Assembly: GCA_024626585.1 (NCBI GenBank)
Contig: JANKJI010094083.1
Span: 1 to 12,356 of the forward strand
DNA length: 12,356 nucleotides
Source: Ginkgo biloba
Lineage: Eukaryota > Streptophyta > Ginkgoopsida > Ginkgoales > Ginkgoaceae
Direction: 5' to 3'
Part shown: piece after piece, positions 1 to 9,551 of the stretch
Layout: each line of letters opens with the position of its first letter
How positions within the stretch are numbered: position 1 is the first letter of the stretch
Notes under the pieces: model-generated
The model's database searches: none
Seen by the model: the letters and a program-made list of their open reading frames with translations, nothing else
Told to the model about the DNA's origin: nothing
Made by a program: the position numbers and the translations under genes

Positions 1-572
1 CAAAAGGTTTCCTCATCTTTGAGGAACTTTATGAGATTCTCTGCCTAGCTAGTCTTTTCTCTCGGAATAACTTCTCCCTCTAAAGGAAGGCTAGAGACCT
101 ATGTTATTAAGTGCTTTGATATAGTAAAGGCAAGCCCAATCATAACCACCTTATCATCCTCCCATGACTCTGCCACCTGAATAAATATGGTCTCATTGAA
201 CCCTGAGAATTTCCTAAAGAAGGCCAATAATCTAGCTTTGTCTAGAATCTCCCTGACCTCCTCGTCTACCTTAAGAATTAATGACTCAATTATTACAAGA
301 TCCCCACCCATTATTCTCCAAACAATAATGCACACTATCAAAAATTCCAACTAGGGGGAATAAAAAATAACAGAATTTACATAGAATGTCTTTTTAACTG
401 CTAAGAGTCCTCCTGGACACCTCTCAAGACAAACTAGGTCTGATCCTCCAGTTGTCCACTCAAGCCGAGGGGGATGATCTACCACTAAGGACCCTAATTC
501 CATATCATAATTATCCCTCCTCCGCTAATCCACCACATTATTATGGGAGGAAGAGAAGTCCAAATCACTCAT
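1..572 (-). pseudogene. Decayed ORF of unknown family downstream of an LTR/PBS, N-terminal part
   Basis: On the minus strand one frame runs from an ATG at 572-570 to the window edge, about 190 codons, with only four stops, all TAG (527-525, 353-351, 101-99, 47-45). That is far fewer than AT-rich noncoding DNA should give. The N-terminal 70 residues are Ser/Asp/Arg-rich. The next part contains a plausible folded stretch, including ARLLAFFRKFSGFNET and, further on, QVAESWEDDKVVMIGLAFTI. After the third stop the same frame still reads sensibly (LPLEGEVIPREKTS), which supports one original protein. I do not recognise a named domain. It lies about 225 bases after a PBS-like site on the same strand, so it is probably the first ORF of an LTR retrotransposon: either gag of an unfamiliar type or an extra ORF before gag. 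Its C-terminal part is off the window. It is not translatable as it stands. Confidence 0.55.
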
Positions 573-797
573 GGGAGGAAAACCATTGGTTGAGTGGCCT
601 TGGCATCTATGGCCATACTCCAGAATCCTAATTACAAAGGCCGAAGATAATGATTTATTTGATTTTGTATACAATTATATATTATATAAAAAGGGGTTTA
701 AAAAATACTTAGGTGTATAAAGTTGGGGATGGAAAAATAAGGTTAAGAGCCTATCTAGGGGTATTATTTATCAAATCTATCATGAAGGTATTTTAAT
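573..797 (-). other. Putative retroelement leader between PBS and first ORF
   Basis: This is an AT-rich stretch between the PBS relic and the ATG of the decayed ORF. The ORF's frame stays open upstream of that ATG to about position 655, so the true start may lie further upstream. No promoter or structured RNA is recognised. The length is ordinary for an LTR-retrotransposon leader. Confidence 0.35.
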
Positions 798-810
798 AGT
801 TTATAACTAA
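798..810 (-). other. Primer-binding-site relic (tRNA-Met type), minus strand
   Basis: Read on the minus strand this is TTAGTTATAAACT, directly after an LTR-like end with GGGGGCGTCAC. The usual plant PBS complementary to initiator tRNA-Met begins TGGTATCAGAGC. The site can be aligned to it with G-to-A changes and one or two small indels. The adjoining plus-strand string GTGACGCCCCC is itself typical of the junction between a PBS and the 3' end of a plant Gypsy LTR. Both halves of the junction agree, which is the main support. The site is old and could not prime as written. Confidence 0.6.
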
Positions 811-1250
811 GTGACGCCCCCAAGTTTAGACTAAGGGGCCATGATCCTACAAAATATCCTGGAGTTGGGACCAAGGTAATTAACATAATAAAACCATAAT
901 AATTACTACCCAAAATAGGTAAATAAAAGTGTCACTATCCAATAAAATAAGTTTATTCATATTATACATGGGTTACAAAATAGGGTACATGGAATATGTA
1001 ATATAAAGTACTATAAAAAGGATTGTATGCCACTTAATGATATTTGGAGAGACCTTATTAGATATAAATTAAAATAAGAGAGTTATCCTTAAAATACCCT
1101 ATTAACACCATAAACTATAATACTCATAATAATTTATCAAGTTATGTATTGAAGTTCCATTAATGACTTACATACTAGAGTCAAATGATGAGTTGTCAAA
1201 CTATTACAAAAACCTGACTATTTAAGGTAAGATACAAAATATCTAGATCA
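811..1250 (-). repeat. LTR remnant, 3' end defined, 5' end unknown
   Basis: The 3' end of an LTR is placed at 811-820 because it abuts the PBS relic and ends in a CA dinucleotide on the minus strand. Within it the minus strand has an AATAAA polyadenylation-type signal near 955-960 and a GC-richer terminal stretch (about 811-865). No TG start and no target-site duplication could be recognised, so the right boundary given here is only the point where gag-like sequence begins. The partner LTR would lie left of the window. TATA-like strings occur but are uninformative in such AT-rich DNA. Confidence 0.45.
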
Positions 1251-1259
1251 AATCTTATA

Positions 1260-3426
1260 GAAAATATTATATTTTATATGAGGAACAATATTATCCCTAT
1301 TGCAAAAAGGCTAATATTGGCATGTATATAAAAATTTCTAGATGATGGTATAAATCCACCATAAGGTGGATCATGGCTTGTGGAAAGGTTCAAAGGTGAT
1401 ATGAGAGAAAAATTAGTACCATGGATTGGGTTTTTATGGACAAGATTATTGATTGGTATCTTGTGTATATGGTTGAGGTGGAGTAGATGGGGCTTGAATA
1501 ATAAATAAGAAAAGAGATTGTATCTCAACCATTTAAATTGGCTTATGGGTGGAAAGGCTTCATGAGAAGGAGTAAGTGTAATACCATATTCATAGGTATA
1601 TTTTATATACGTAATTATAATATGACATTATTCTATATCATGGATATCCCTATTATAAAATTCATACCAACTTAATATCCTTGATGGATTATTCTTATTA
1701 GGTTGATTATTTTCTTGATCTTGATTTTTGGTTATCCCTTCCAGGTTTGCTTTGACCTTGAATCCTATTATTATTATAATTAATTTTTATGATTCTTTTA
1801 TTTTTTTTAATTGTTAACATTCCTCCTATTTTAGATTTGGGCAGGTTCCCTTTCATTATGTTAACTGGAATTATTGTGAGAAGGATTAGGATGGGGATGA
1901 GGAGGATATTGGGTAGTGTTAGTTATAAAATTAGCCTAAGGATCAATGGAATATTTTTCCCTATAATTGATTTATCCTAATATGTCATCCATAAAGGGTT
2001 GGGGATTAGGAGATTGAGAAGTGGAGTTCAATAAAATACTATTACCTCATCACTTACCATATTAGGATCATATAAATAGGAAGAAATAGACAATGGGCAC
2101 GATATTTTAAGTAGTATTTATTGGGCAATGATATCTCTACAAATCATATACCTGATTAATTTACATCAAAATGAGGATAATTAGCCTTACCTAACCTTAA
2201 ATTCTTAATATTTTTGGAGACTAAGGTCATATGGTATTATTTTATAGTGATCAATCATTGATAGAATCTATACAGGAAAAATCATTTAAGGAAATTGTTC
2301 GTTAATTTATCCATAGTAAATGAAAAATAATAAGGTACTTGTATGAGCCATACAATTACCTCTTTGTTTAGGGAACATTAGAGTAACCTTAATTTAATGG
2401 ACTTAGTATAAATACTAGTGTTACACCAAATCTTGAACCCAATAAGTTGATGATGATATTTGTTTTTTTATCCTTTCCCAAAAACTTAGACCTTGTAGAG
2501 GGGATTTATTTCAACAAAGGGGGCCAAAATAGGTCATGGACTATAAGGTCATTATATAAGTAGATATCATAGGAATATTACATCTCCTCCATATAACATA
2601 AACATATAGTTTTTTCAATTAGAGAAGGTTAGGATTACCTCCATAGAGAAGGATAATTAGGTTAGGTAATCTTACTTCTAGTTAGGTTTTGACTTTAAGG
2701 GTTGGCGCATGCCTGATTTTGTTGGTTCTTATCATACCCTATACTAGGAAAAGAAGTGAAAGGATTTTGGGATGGTTATCCTTGAAGAATACTTGTAATA
2801 ACTTATGAAAATTTTAAGTGGGTGAAAGAGATATTTAATAGTAGAATAAAGGGATTTTGAGGGCTTGATAAGGGAACTTAAATTTTGATAATCTAAGAAC
2901 CACATAAGAATATAACAGCTCCACAATTAGGATACTTTTGAGATTAGAGTGGTGCTACATAGAAAACCACATGATATTGGGAGGATGCCAATTAAGAGAA
3001 AACATAGGATTATAGTGAAATTGGATCACTTTAGATAGCCATGAAGTAACCTAATGGAGTGATAACATGAGAATGTTGAGGTATAGGGCTATATGATAAA
3101 GGTTTAGGATTAAGGATACTTTTTTTAAGGGTAAGAATTTTAGTTAGAGTTGGGGAGGTAGTAATACCTTTAGGAATTCTTTATGAAGAGGAATTAGGGA
3201 CATGCAATGGATTCTTGAATAATGTGCCTAAATAATTATATAAAATATACTTCGTAGGATTAATTATAAAATGAAAATCTTGATTCATAATGGTTAAAAG
3301 AGGAGGAGGGGATGACAAGGAATCTATAGGTAGCTTAAAGCCAAAACAAGGACCTTCTAAGGTATCTTGGGGATTTTCTTACTCATTGGAAGCCTTAGTT
3401 CACTTTTCTATAAGGTCTCTATTCAT
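1260..3426 (-). pseudogene. gag: Decayed Ty3/Gypsy-type gag with zinc-knuckle relic
   Basis: Gag packages the element RNA in cytoplasmic particles. Reading from an ATG at 3426-3424, the first part (to about 2640) is Pro/Ser/Gln-rich, with many stops. Around 2560-2070 a second frame gives a gag-core-like series: FGKG near 2480, then WCNTSIYTKSIKLRLL, and a Trp codon at 2350-2348 in EVIVWLIQVP, matching the plant gag core pattern of a Leu-rich helix followed by W-x2-x-L/V-P. A Pro/Asn/His-rich linker follows in another frame (2040-1810). From 1790 to 1274 there is one frame of about 170 codons with a single stop. That part contains the spacing C-x2-C-x4-H-x4-C of a zinc knuckle at 1666-1625, but with Tyr at both first Cys positions (1666-1664, 1657-1655). 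His (1642-1640) and the last Cys (1627-1625) remain. Protease and polymerase are not found downstream; an LTR/PBS junction of another or rearranged element follows. The first 800 bases are the least certain part. Confidence 0.5.
1625..1666 (-). other. Mutated CCHC zinc-knuckle relic of gag
   Basis: The translated relic is WYEFYNRDIHDIE, then a stop, then CH. Spacing between the first Tyr, second Tyr, His and Cys is 2, 4 and 4 residues, exactly that of a nucleocapsid zinc knuckle. Each Tyr codon is TAT, one G-to-A step from the Cys codon TGT. A Trp precedes it, as is common before gag knuckles of plant elements. As it stands it cannot bind zinc. Confidence 0.5.
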
Positions 3427-3667
3427 ATGGAAATTTATACTCAAATTTTACAAAGCTTAGATTCTAAACTGCCTATAGGGGATAAGCTCTTAAGATGAAT
3501 AGAGTAACAATAAAGGGTTCTAATAGGCTTAAAGGATCAATAATTATGAATAATGCCTCAATAAGATTTTATAGGGTATAATGTGGTTCCTACCTAAGAA
3601 TAAAATAAATTTTGACTAGAGAAAGGAAAAATGATTTTTAAACAAAAGTATAATGTAGAAAAATAAA

Positions 3668-3690
3668 TGTATGTAAAAATTTTACATACA
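3668..3690. repeat. Perfect AT-rich palindrome, 11-base arms
   Basis: TGTATGTAAAA and its exact reverse complement TTTTACATACA flank a single A at 3679. It is the first of three palindromes that share a TAAAATTTTA-like core within 270 bases. Confidence 0.85.
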
Positions 3691-3744
3691 AAATTTTTAC
3701 ATTTAATATAAAAAATTTTAAAAAGAAAAGAAACACATTTTTAG

Positions 3745-3763
3745 CAATGTAAAATTTTCATTG
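3745..3763. repeat. Near-perfect AT-rich palindrome
   Basis: CAATGTAAAATTTTCATTG is self-complementary apart from one mismatched pair. Its TGTAAAATTTT core resembles that of the neighbouring palindromes. Confidence 0.8.
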
Positions 3764-3846
3764 AGAAAATAAGGTGAACAAGCATGAATTAGTTGTATGG
3801 TTGTCAATTATATCACGTGTATAATCATATCTAAGAAAAATAATTA

Positions 3847-3902
3847 TATATAAGATTTTCTATGTAGTGTCAAGTTATTTTTTATATAAAATCCTTATAT
3901 AT
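3847..3902. repeat. Imperfect inverted repeat, AT-rich
   Basis: TATATAAGATTTT at 3847-3859 pairs imperfectly with AAAATCCTTATATA at about 3889-3902, with a one-base difference, leaving a loop of about 30 bases. In DNA this AT-rich such pairs can arise by chance, but this one lies inside the palindrome cluster. Confidence 0.5.
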
Positions 3903-3913
3903 ATTATACATAA

Positions 3914-3939
3914 TACAAGAGTAAAATTTTACTTTTGTA
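3914..3939. repeat. 26-base AT-rich palindrome with one mismatch
   Basis: TACAAGAGTAAAA is followed immediately by TTTTACTTTTGTA. The arms are reverse complements except at one position, and the inner 14 bases AGTAAAATTTTACT are a perfect palindrome. Confidence 0.85.
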
Positions 3940-6900
3940 CTTTTAGGGTTAGCAAAATTAATTAAAAGAACAACATAAGTACCATGCACATAAGAGCTAG
4001 CATAAATATATGTAATAAATAGAATAAGTGGTTAATTAATAAAATTTGGGTTTGGAAAACCTTATAAGCTTAGCTATACACCCTTCTAATTTTTTATTAT
4101 GCTCCCTCTATCTAGCTCTACAATACCAAGGCTATAGTATAAAAGTATTGTTATATGAGTGTTGACTGAGATAAAATGGTCTTTATTTATGATGATACTT
4201 TCCCTTATAGGGGAAAGAAAATTTTTGGTATAAATGGAAGAATATTCTTTTTAAAGGATAACTATACTTCCATTATCTTTCATGAGTAGTTCAAAAAGAG
4301 AGTAAGAAGATAATCCTAAAGAAATATACATGATGATTGTTTAGACAATTAAAGAATAACCGATAATGATTTCAATGCTTTTGAGTTCATTCTTTATACT
4401 TAAATATTTTTTGATTTGATAACCAACTAACGCCATTAAATGCACCAATGGAGTTTCCACACTTAGTTTTAATCCATAAAGTTAACAATCACTAATTATT
4501 ATTTATTGATTTTTATGATTATGTCATCAAAGAAAAGTCACATTGATTTGATTTAATGTAGTTTTAAATTACATCAATATAACAAATTAGGACATTTTTT
4601 AACATTTTTACGAGACTAATAATGGAAATTGTCAATACACGAATAAACTTTTGATCATCTTAATTTTTTAATGTAAAACAAGTCGAGGTGTAATTTTTAT
4701 CACTAACACAAAATCATACTATGAATTATCTTTATTTACTTTAAGGATGACACTTAGTCTAGGTTTTGTTAAGCAATTTAAGGTTCCTTTACCTAACATC
4801 AAATCTTAAAGAAAAAAGTTGTATGAGGAGGTAAATTCTTACCATTTTTGTTTTCTCTTTCATATTATATGAGTAAAGTTATGATGTTTTTTTTACACAT
4901 ATTATCGTAGATGTATTATTTGTATTGCAAGTGTTGTAGGTATTTTAACATTTTATCATATAACAAAGAAATTTTATGGCCATATAAGGAAGTAATTATG
5001 ATGATTTTTTTCTTTTAGCATAGTGATGTAGATTTTAAATTTTTATTCCTTTGAAAGATAGTCTATGGGATGCAAATAATTTTTTTTCTCTATTAATATA
5101 TCATTTGTATGTAATTTTGTGATTCTTGTATTTAGTTTTTGAATTAATAAGCATTCTATATAGATATTTGAAGGTTTAATATTTGTGGTATAAAAGGATT
5201 GTGTGTGTGATATTATCATTCTATCATTTAAGGTTGTATCATCATAAGTATATTTTATCTAAATATTAGGATTTGTATACAATGTTAGAAAATTCAAAGG
5301 ATATCATTTTCATTATGATTACTTGGAAACACTCAATAATCCTTAAGCATTCCAACTATATAGGAATAATATCCTTATAATGTTACAAGATTTATTTTTG
5401 GCAATTTCTATTCCTATCGGACTAGATCAATGGGTGTCTATATTGGATGAATTTATGCTATAGAATTTAGTTTGTGGGTTTTTCATTGTGTCATCTTGAC
5501 AAAAGGATTATAAATTCTATTATAAAAATCAATTGGTAGTTTAATTTTTGAAAATTTTATTTTCTCCATTTATTAGTCCATAAATTATGTTTTACTTATA
5601 TGCATATATTTCAACAAGCATGCCTATTCTCATGTTTCCCTTTTCTAATATGACTATGCATATAGGGTTATTAAAAAGAGTAATTGATATTAGATATGTT
5701 TTATTGTGTTTTTCAATTATAATAAGTAAGTTATTGAGAGGGATTTACAAACAATTTTATATAGAATTGGAAATTAAAATATCTAAGAGAATTTCTTAGG
5801 TCATTATATTTATTCAAATAAATGTATCTAATAAATTTAACCTTTTATTTATTTTCTTTAGTTGTTATGTTTGTTTATATTACAATATATTTGACTACAT
5901 AAAGGATTATAAAAAAATTTACCTTTCTTATATTTACTAGTGGTGGACATACTATAATTTATATTTATAGATTTATTTGGTGGTGTTTTCCCATTTTCTT
6001 ATGATTTTAGCATTGATGTTTTCTTATTATGAGGGACATCTATTGATGAATATTTTTTGCCATGTTATGTTATGTGATAGTATGGGTAGGATGATGTAAT
6101 ATTTTTTAATTTTATAGGAATATTATTAATGAATATCATTTTTTATGATCTATTATATGATACTATTGAAAGTGTAATGTATGTTGATAAGTGCACAAAT
6201 ATTTATTGTATCTTTATTAATCCATTTCCTAATTATTATGCTAATGAGTATGCTACCAAGTGGTTATGTGTAATAAAATTGGTACATGATTATAATAAAT
6301 ATGTAAATATCATTTAGTTTATAATAATTTCCATGTATTTATTCTAATCTTCATGTATTTTAATAAAAATATGTTCTTCTAGACTTTGATCCTATTGGTA
6401 ATACTATATCATTATTTGATATAATCAATATTAAAGGTTATATAAAGAAATATTATCTAATGAATTTTAGCTTTATGGTCAACAACATGAAAGATTTATA
6501 TTAACCCATTGAAGATATCATAAAATTTTAAAAACATGATTCCATTTTCTCATATTTACAATTTGCTTGGTAATGAAATAAAGAAAACTAAAAAAGGTAT
6601 TATGATGATGAAAGCATAAAAAAATGAAAAAAAGGGTGAATAAATACTCACAAGAATATATTAAATAACATTTGAGAGGGGAAAGAATTTTATTCTTATT
6701 ATTATATAATCTTTGGCCCAAAATAAGAGATTCTCGTCCCTTTGAATGATGTCTTAGAGATATGCCTATAACACTACTATTCATATGTTAATTGATCCAA
6801 GTTAAATTTAATGAAGAAGGATAATTATCAAATTTCATATTCATAGTGTTTGGGAGATCATAATTTCATAAATAATCCACAACATGGGCCTAAATTCCTT

Positions 6901-6950
6901 ATTCAAAGGTCAGGTTTAATACCTAAATTTTGTATGGTTCCCTTTCAGGG

Positions 6951-6976
6951 TCCTAGGGGTAGCGCCCCTAATAGGA
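6951..6976. repeat. GC-rich hairpin near a putative LTR end
   Basis: TAGGGG (6954-6959) and CCCCTA (6965-6970) form a perfect six-pair stem around the loop TAGCG. TCC (6951-6953) can extend it by pairing with GGA (6974-6976) across a bulge. This short G/C block stands out in AT-rich surroundings. Compact hairpins of this kind with GGGG...CCCC arms occur in the R/U5 part of some plant LTRs. Here it lies 14 bases before the proposed LTR end at 6990. Confidence 0.6.
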
Positions 6977-6993
6977 TTTTAGGTCCTACAACT

Positions 6994-7009
6994 TGGGATC
7001 AATGATAAG
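6994..7009 (+). other. Weak PBS-like site after a possible 5' LTR end
   Basis: The text TCCTACA ends at 6990 with CA, followed by three bases and TGGGATCAATGATAAG. The latter can be aligned to the tRNA-Met type PBS (TGGTATCAGAGC and a few bases more) with several substitutions and one insertion. Its position just before a long decayed ORF supports the call. The match is poor enough to arise by chance; the nearby hairpin is the main extra support. Confidence 0.35.
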
Positions 7010-7080
7010 ACCTACATGTAGTTTAAAACCTTAAATTCCTATGATTTTATCTTAAGAAATTATTAGTTGGAGGAATTCTC

Positions 7081-8971
7081 CCAAACTAAAAGAAAATCCC
7101 CTTAGAAAAATTTATAAGAAAATGCAAGTTGTGGGTAACTGCAAGTTTTTAGAAAATAGAATCATCAATTAAAGATAATCCATATTGTCTGCATAAATAT
7201 GTTGATGATCGAACCCTACTATATGAGGTATATCAGAAAATTCATGTAATTTATTCCAAAGTGTCTCCAAAGTGGAAAAAAACTACTTTTTATTCTTTCC
7301 CCTTTAAATTTGGGGAGGTTACTATTTTGAATATTAGACAAGTAAGAGCACATGTAGATGATATCAAGGATTTTAGACTTAAAGAATTCTGGTAGAGATT
7401 TTATGATCCTAAAGGAATTTTTTCTTAGCATTGCAAGATTAACCATTATCATGTCCCATAACCTGATGATGAGTTCATAAATTCGATAAATTATGAGTAG
7501 GTCACTCATAAGAGAATAAGTCATGGGACCCCTCCGACCAGTCTTGAAAAGTCTAAATATTTGCAAGATAGTGATGTTATAAATGAGTGAAGGTGTTTGA
7601 GAGGTCACATATTAGAGTTCATAGGATTTGTTTCACATGGGGATAGAGAGAAAGAGTAGGGATCTCATTCAATAACTTCAGGTGCTTATGGAGAACCATC
7701 TACCATAAATCAAACCAAGACAAGTTTTATAACTTTGACACTGGTCTAGAGTGCAAGAGAGAGAACATGTGGAGATGATGATGGTGATGGACTAGGTAGG
7801 GGTAGAAAGAATAAAAATATGCATGAAGAAGATACATGCCTCACCAAGAGGCCATGATCTTCTAGAAGTTGAGGTTTAGGGGATTTGTTGTCTAGAAGTA
7901 AATCTGTAGCTAATCTAAAATGGCCCATTGTCTCCTCTTCTCAAGGTGATCAAAATCCTATTACAACGCAATAAAATATGGAGGTGTTGGTCAAAGAGGA
8001 TGTTTAGGAAGAGCCTATACCAAACCCATGGTTCATAGAATTGATGAATCAACAAGTGGATTTGAATGTAGAAGACACCTCTTCTCCTTTGGATTTGAGT
8101 AGGAAGCATGCCTCTTTTTTATTTTGATGTGAGTAAGAAGACCATCAAGTTTATACCATTCAAACCTAAATCTTCCAGAGATAAGGAAATAATTACACCA
8201 ACAAACTTATCTTTCTAAGAGATTGAAATTAATGTGGATCAATTATCAATTCATAAAACTATAAAATTTCATAAGGTTTCATTCAAATACTTACAATTAA
8301 AGGTTGATGAGTTATCACAAGAGAACTCTTAGCTAAGGGATCAGAATGCATCCCTTAAGATAAAAATAAAAGCATTTGATTCATCTTTGGCTCTTCTAAT
8401 AGAATTTCAACCCATTACTTCTATCGTACCTTTAGAGGATATCAAATTTTATAGGCGGGTCCTTTCTGCAAACACATATAAATAAGCATTTTTTTTATTC
8501 ATATAGAAGGTAGTTGATGAAATAATAGAATCATTTCTCCAAGCATGGGAACTGGTTCACAAATTACTAAGTTTTATTTATAAGATTTTGTCTTGTCTTA
8601 ATGTACATGCCCAACTTTCTAATGAATTTGAGTCCTTCATTGGTAAATAATTAAATTAATTACATAGTTATGTAGGAAAATGGTATGGAGATCCATATCC
8701 TTGATTGGAAGAAAATGATGGATACCAAACTTCCTTTATTACCAAAAGGGATGTCACTCAGGAGAGCTCAAATCAAGTGTCAAATTTGAATAACATAGTT
8801 CTTGAAAGCATATATTCATTTAAGAAGTTTATTTTTAAAGAACTAATGCCTTCTCCATAGGTGGATAATCAAATGGTTCCAAAGGAAGAATGTGTTCAAT
8901 TAGTTCAAGCAAGAAAGGTGAAGATTTTAAACACTCTTAAAAATGAGGGAATATTGACTCCAACTAGTTGA
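7081..8971 (+). pseudogene. Long decayed ORF of unknown family with C-terminal coiled coil
   Basis: One frame reads from about 7081 to 8124 and another from about 8120 to the TGA at 8969-8971, joined by a frameshift in the T-run at 8114-8125. Together they give about 630 codons with about 20 stops, roughly half of chance expectation, mostly at sites where Gln, Arg or Trp would fit (for example 7393, 7426, 7459, 7498, 7588, 8005, 8216, 8330, 8483, 8858). From about 7200 the N-terminal half reads YEVYQKIHVIYSKVSPKWKK and then FPFKFGEVTILNIRQVRAHV. A low-complexity middle has an Asp/Gly run (7775-7790), basic Lys/Arg/Ser segments and SSPLDLSRKHA. The end has a heptad-like helix near 8305-8400 (VDELSQENS, then LRDQNASLKIKIKAF) and a hydrophobic helical tail. 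I recognise no named domain. A loose resemblance to plant mobile-domain proteins in FPFKFGEVTI is not enough to assign it. It precedes gag on the same strand, so an extra retroelement ORF is the best guess. Confidence 0.6.
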
Positions 8972-9203
8972 TTTCCCCTTTATGGGACATGTACTAGCGT
9001 AATTGAGAGACAAGTTATATGATCATGGGAAAAAGAGAAGAGATTCTTAAGATGGAGAAAGAATTTATAAATATTTATATTCATAACAAATATTTAATTA
9101 CTGCTAGGAAAGGAGATATTGAATAAAAATTATAATGTCTTTGAGAAATATCAGTTAATAACAAAGAGACAATTGTAGGGGAAACTAAAGGTAGTTAGTA
9201 GCT

Positions 9204-9362
9204 TACTTTCATGCAATGACTTCAATGGTCCAAACCAGAAAGGATAAAAGGCAGGATGAAGGAAGAAAAAGGGTTTCACCAAAATTACTAGTGAGGACAT
9301 CTCCTAGCATTTTTCATTCTTTTATCTTCCCTATTTTTGTATGTATTATGTTAGTAATGTGA
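9204..9362 (+). pseudogene. Basic peptide remnant, possible tail of the preceding ORF
   Basis: A third frame is open from about 9204 to the TGA at 9360-9362. It reads MTSMVQTRKDKRQDEGRKRV and then SPKLLVRTSPSIF, a strongly basic, Ser/Thr-containing tail. It could be the C-terminus of the coiled-coil ORF after frameshifts in the weakly readable 8972-9200 interval. Alternatively it is the N-terminus of another retroelement protein, since MVQTR-like starts are common in plant gag proteins. The purine-rich DNA here (9240-9272) could also be mistaken for a polypurine tract. Confidence 0.4.
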
Positions 9363-9551
9363 ATTACCCCTATTCTCACAATTTGTCAATCAAGAAGACA
9401 CTTCCTAGATTGTTTGTATACAACCTTGGGATCAAGTCTTACTTCTCTATTTCTTCAAATCTTTGCTATTATGATGAAAATGGCCAAAGTCATATTTTTA
9501 TAAATTTTATGACTTTTATAGATGTAATCTTGGATCTAATTTCAATTAAAA

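Larger units (their letters stand above)
3427..6940. other. AT-rich intergenic stretch without supportable genes
   Basis: No reading frame in these 3.5 kb is convincing on either strand. The short open frames at 5587-5799, 6129-6317 and 6518-6784 (minus) encode Ile/Phe/Tyr-rich peptides of the kind AT-rich DNA gives by chance. C is scarce on the plus strand over much of it. A cluster of palindromes is listed separately. The rightmost part may be the body of a 5' LTR ending near 6990, but no LTR start was found. Confidence 0.5.

Noticed and set aside
1789-1980. Plus-strand open frame rich in Ile, Gly and Arg
   Set aside because: It is opposite the Pro/Asn/His-rich gag linker on the minus strand; Pro codons read backwards give Gly, Arg and Trp.
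2744-2926. Minus-strand open frame of 60 codons
   Set aside because: It lies in the least readable part of the gag relic, and a neighbouring Pro/Gln-rich frame fits better.
5587-6317. Plus-strand open frames resembling small membrane proteins
   Set aside because: They are Ile/Tyr/Phe-rich peptides in very AT-rich DNA, with no homologous pattern and no supporting context.
841-7010. Similarity between TCCTACAA...TTGGGACCAA near 850 and TCCTACAACTTGGGATCAA near 6985
   Set aside because: The spacing differs and the orientation relative to the two proposed LTRs is opposite, so it is more likely chance.
7219-7608. Minus-strand open frame of 129 codons, the longest in the window
   Set aside because: It lies opposite the N-terminal half of the plus-strand decayed ORF, which has better protein composition and continues for 1.9 kb. 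The minus frame reads as a complementary shadow.
7746-8109. Two minus-strand open frames rich in Leu/Ser/Pro
   Set aside because: They are complementary to the acidic and basic low-complexity middle of the plus-strand ORF.
9240-9272. Polypurine tract marking a 3' LTR start
   Set aside because: The purine run is interrupted, it reads as a basic peptide in frame, and no TG start follows.
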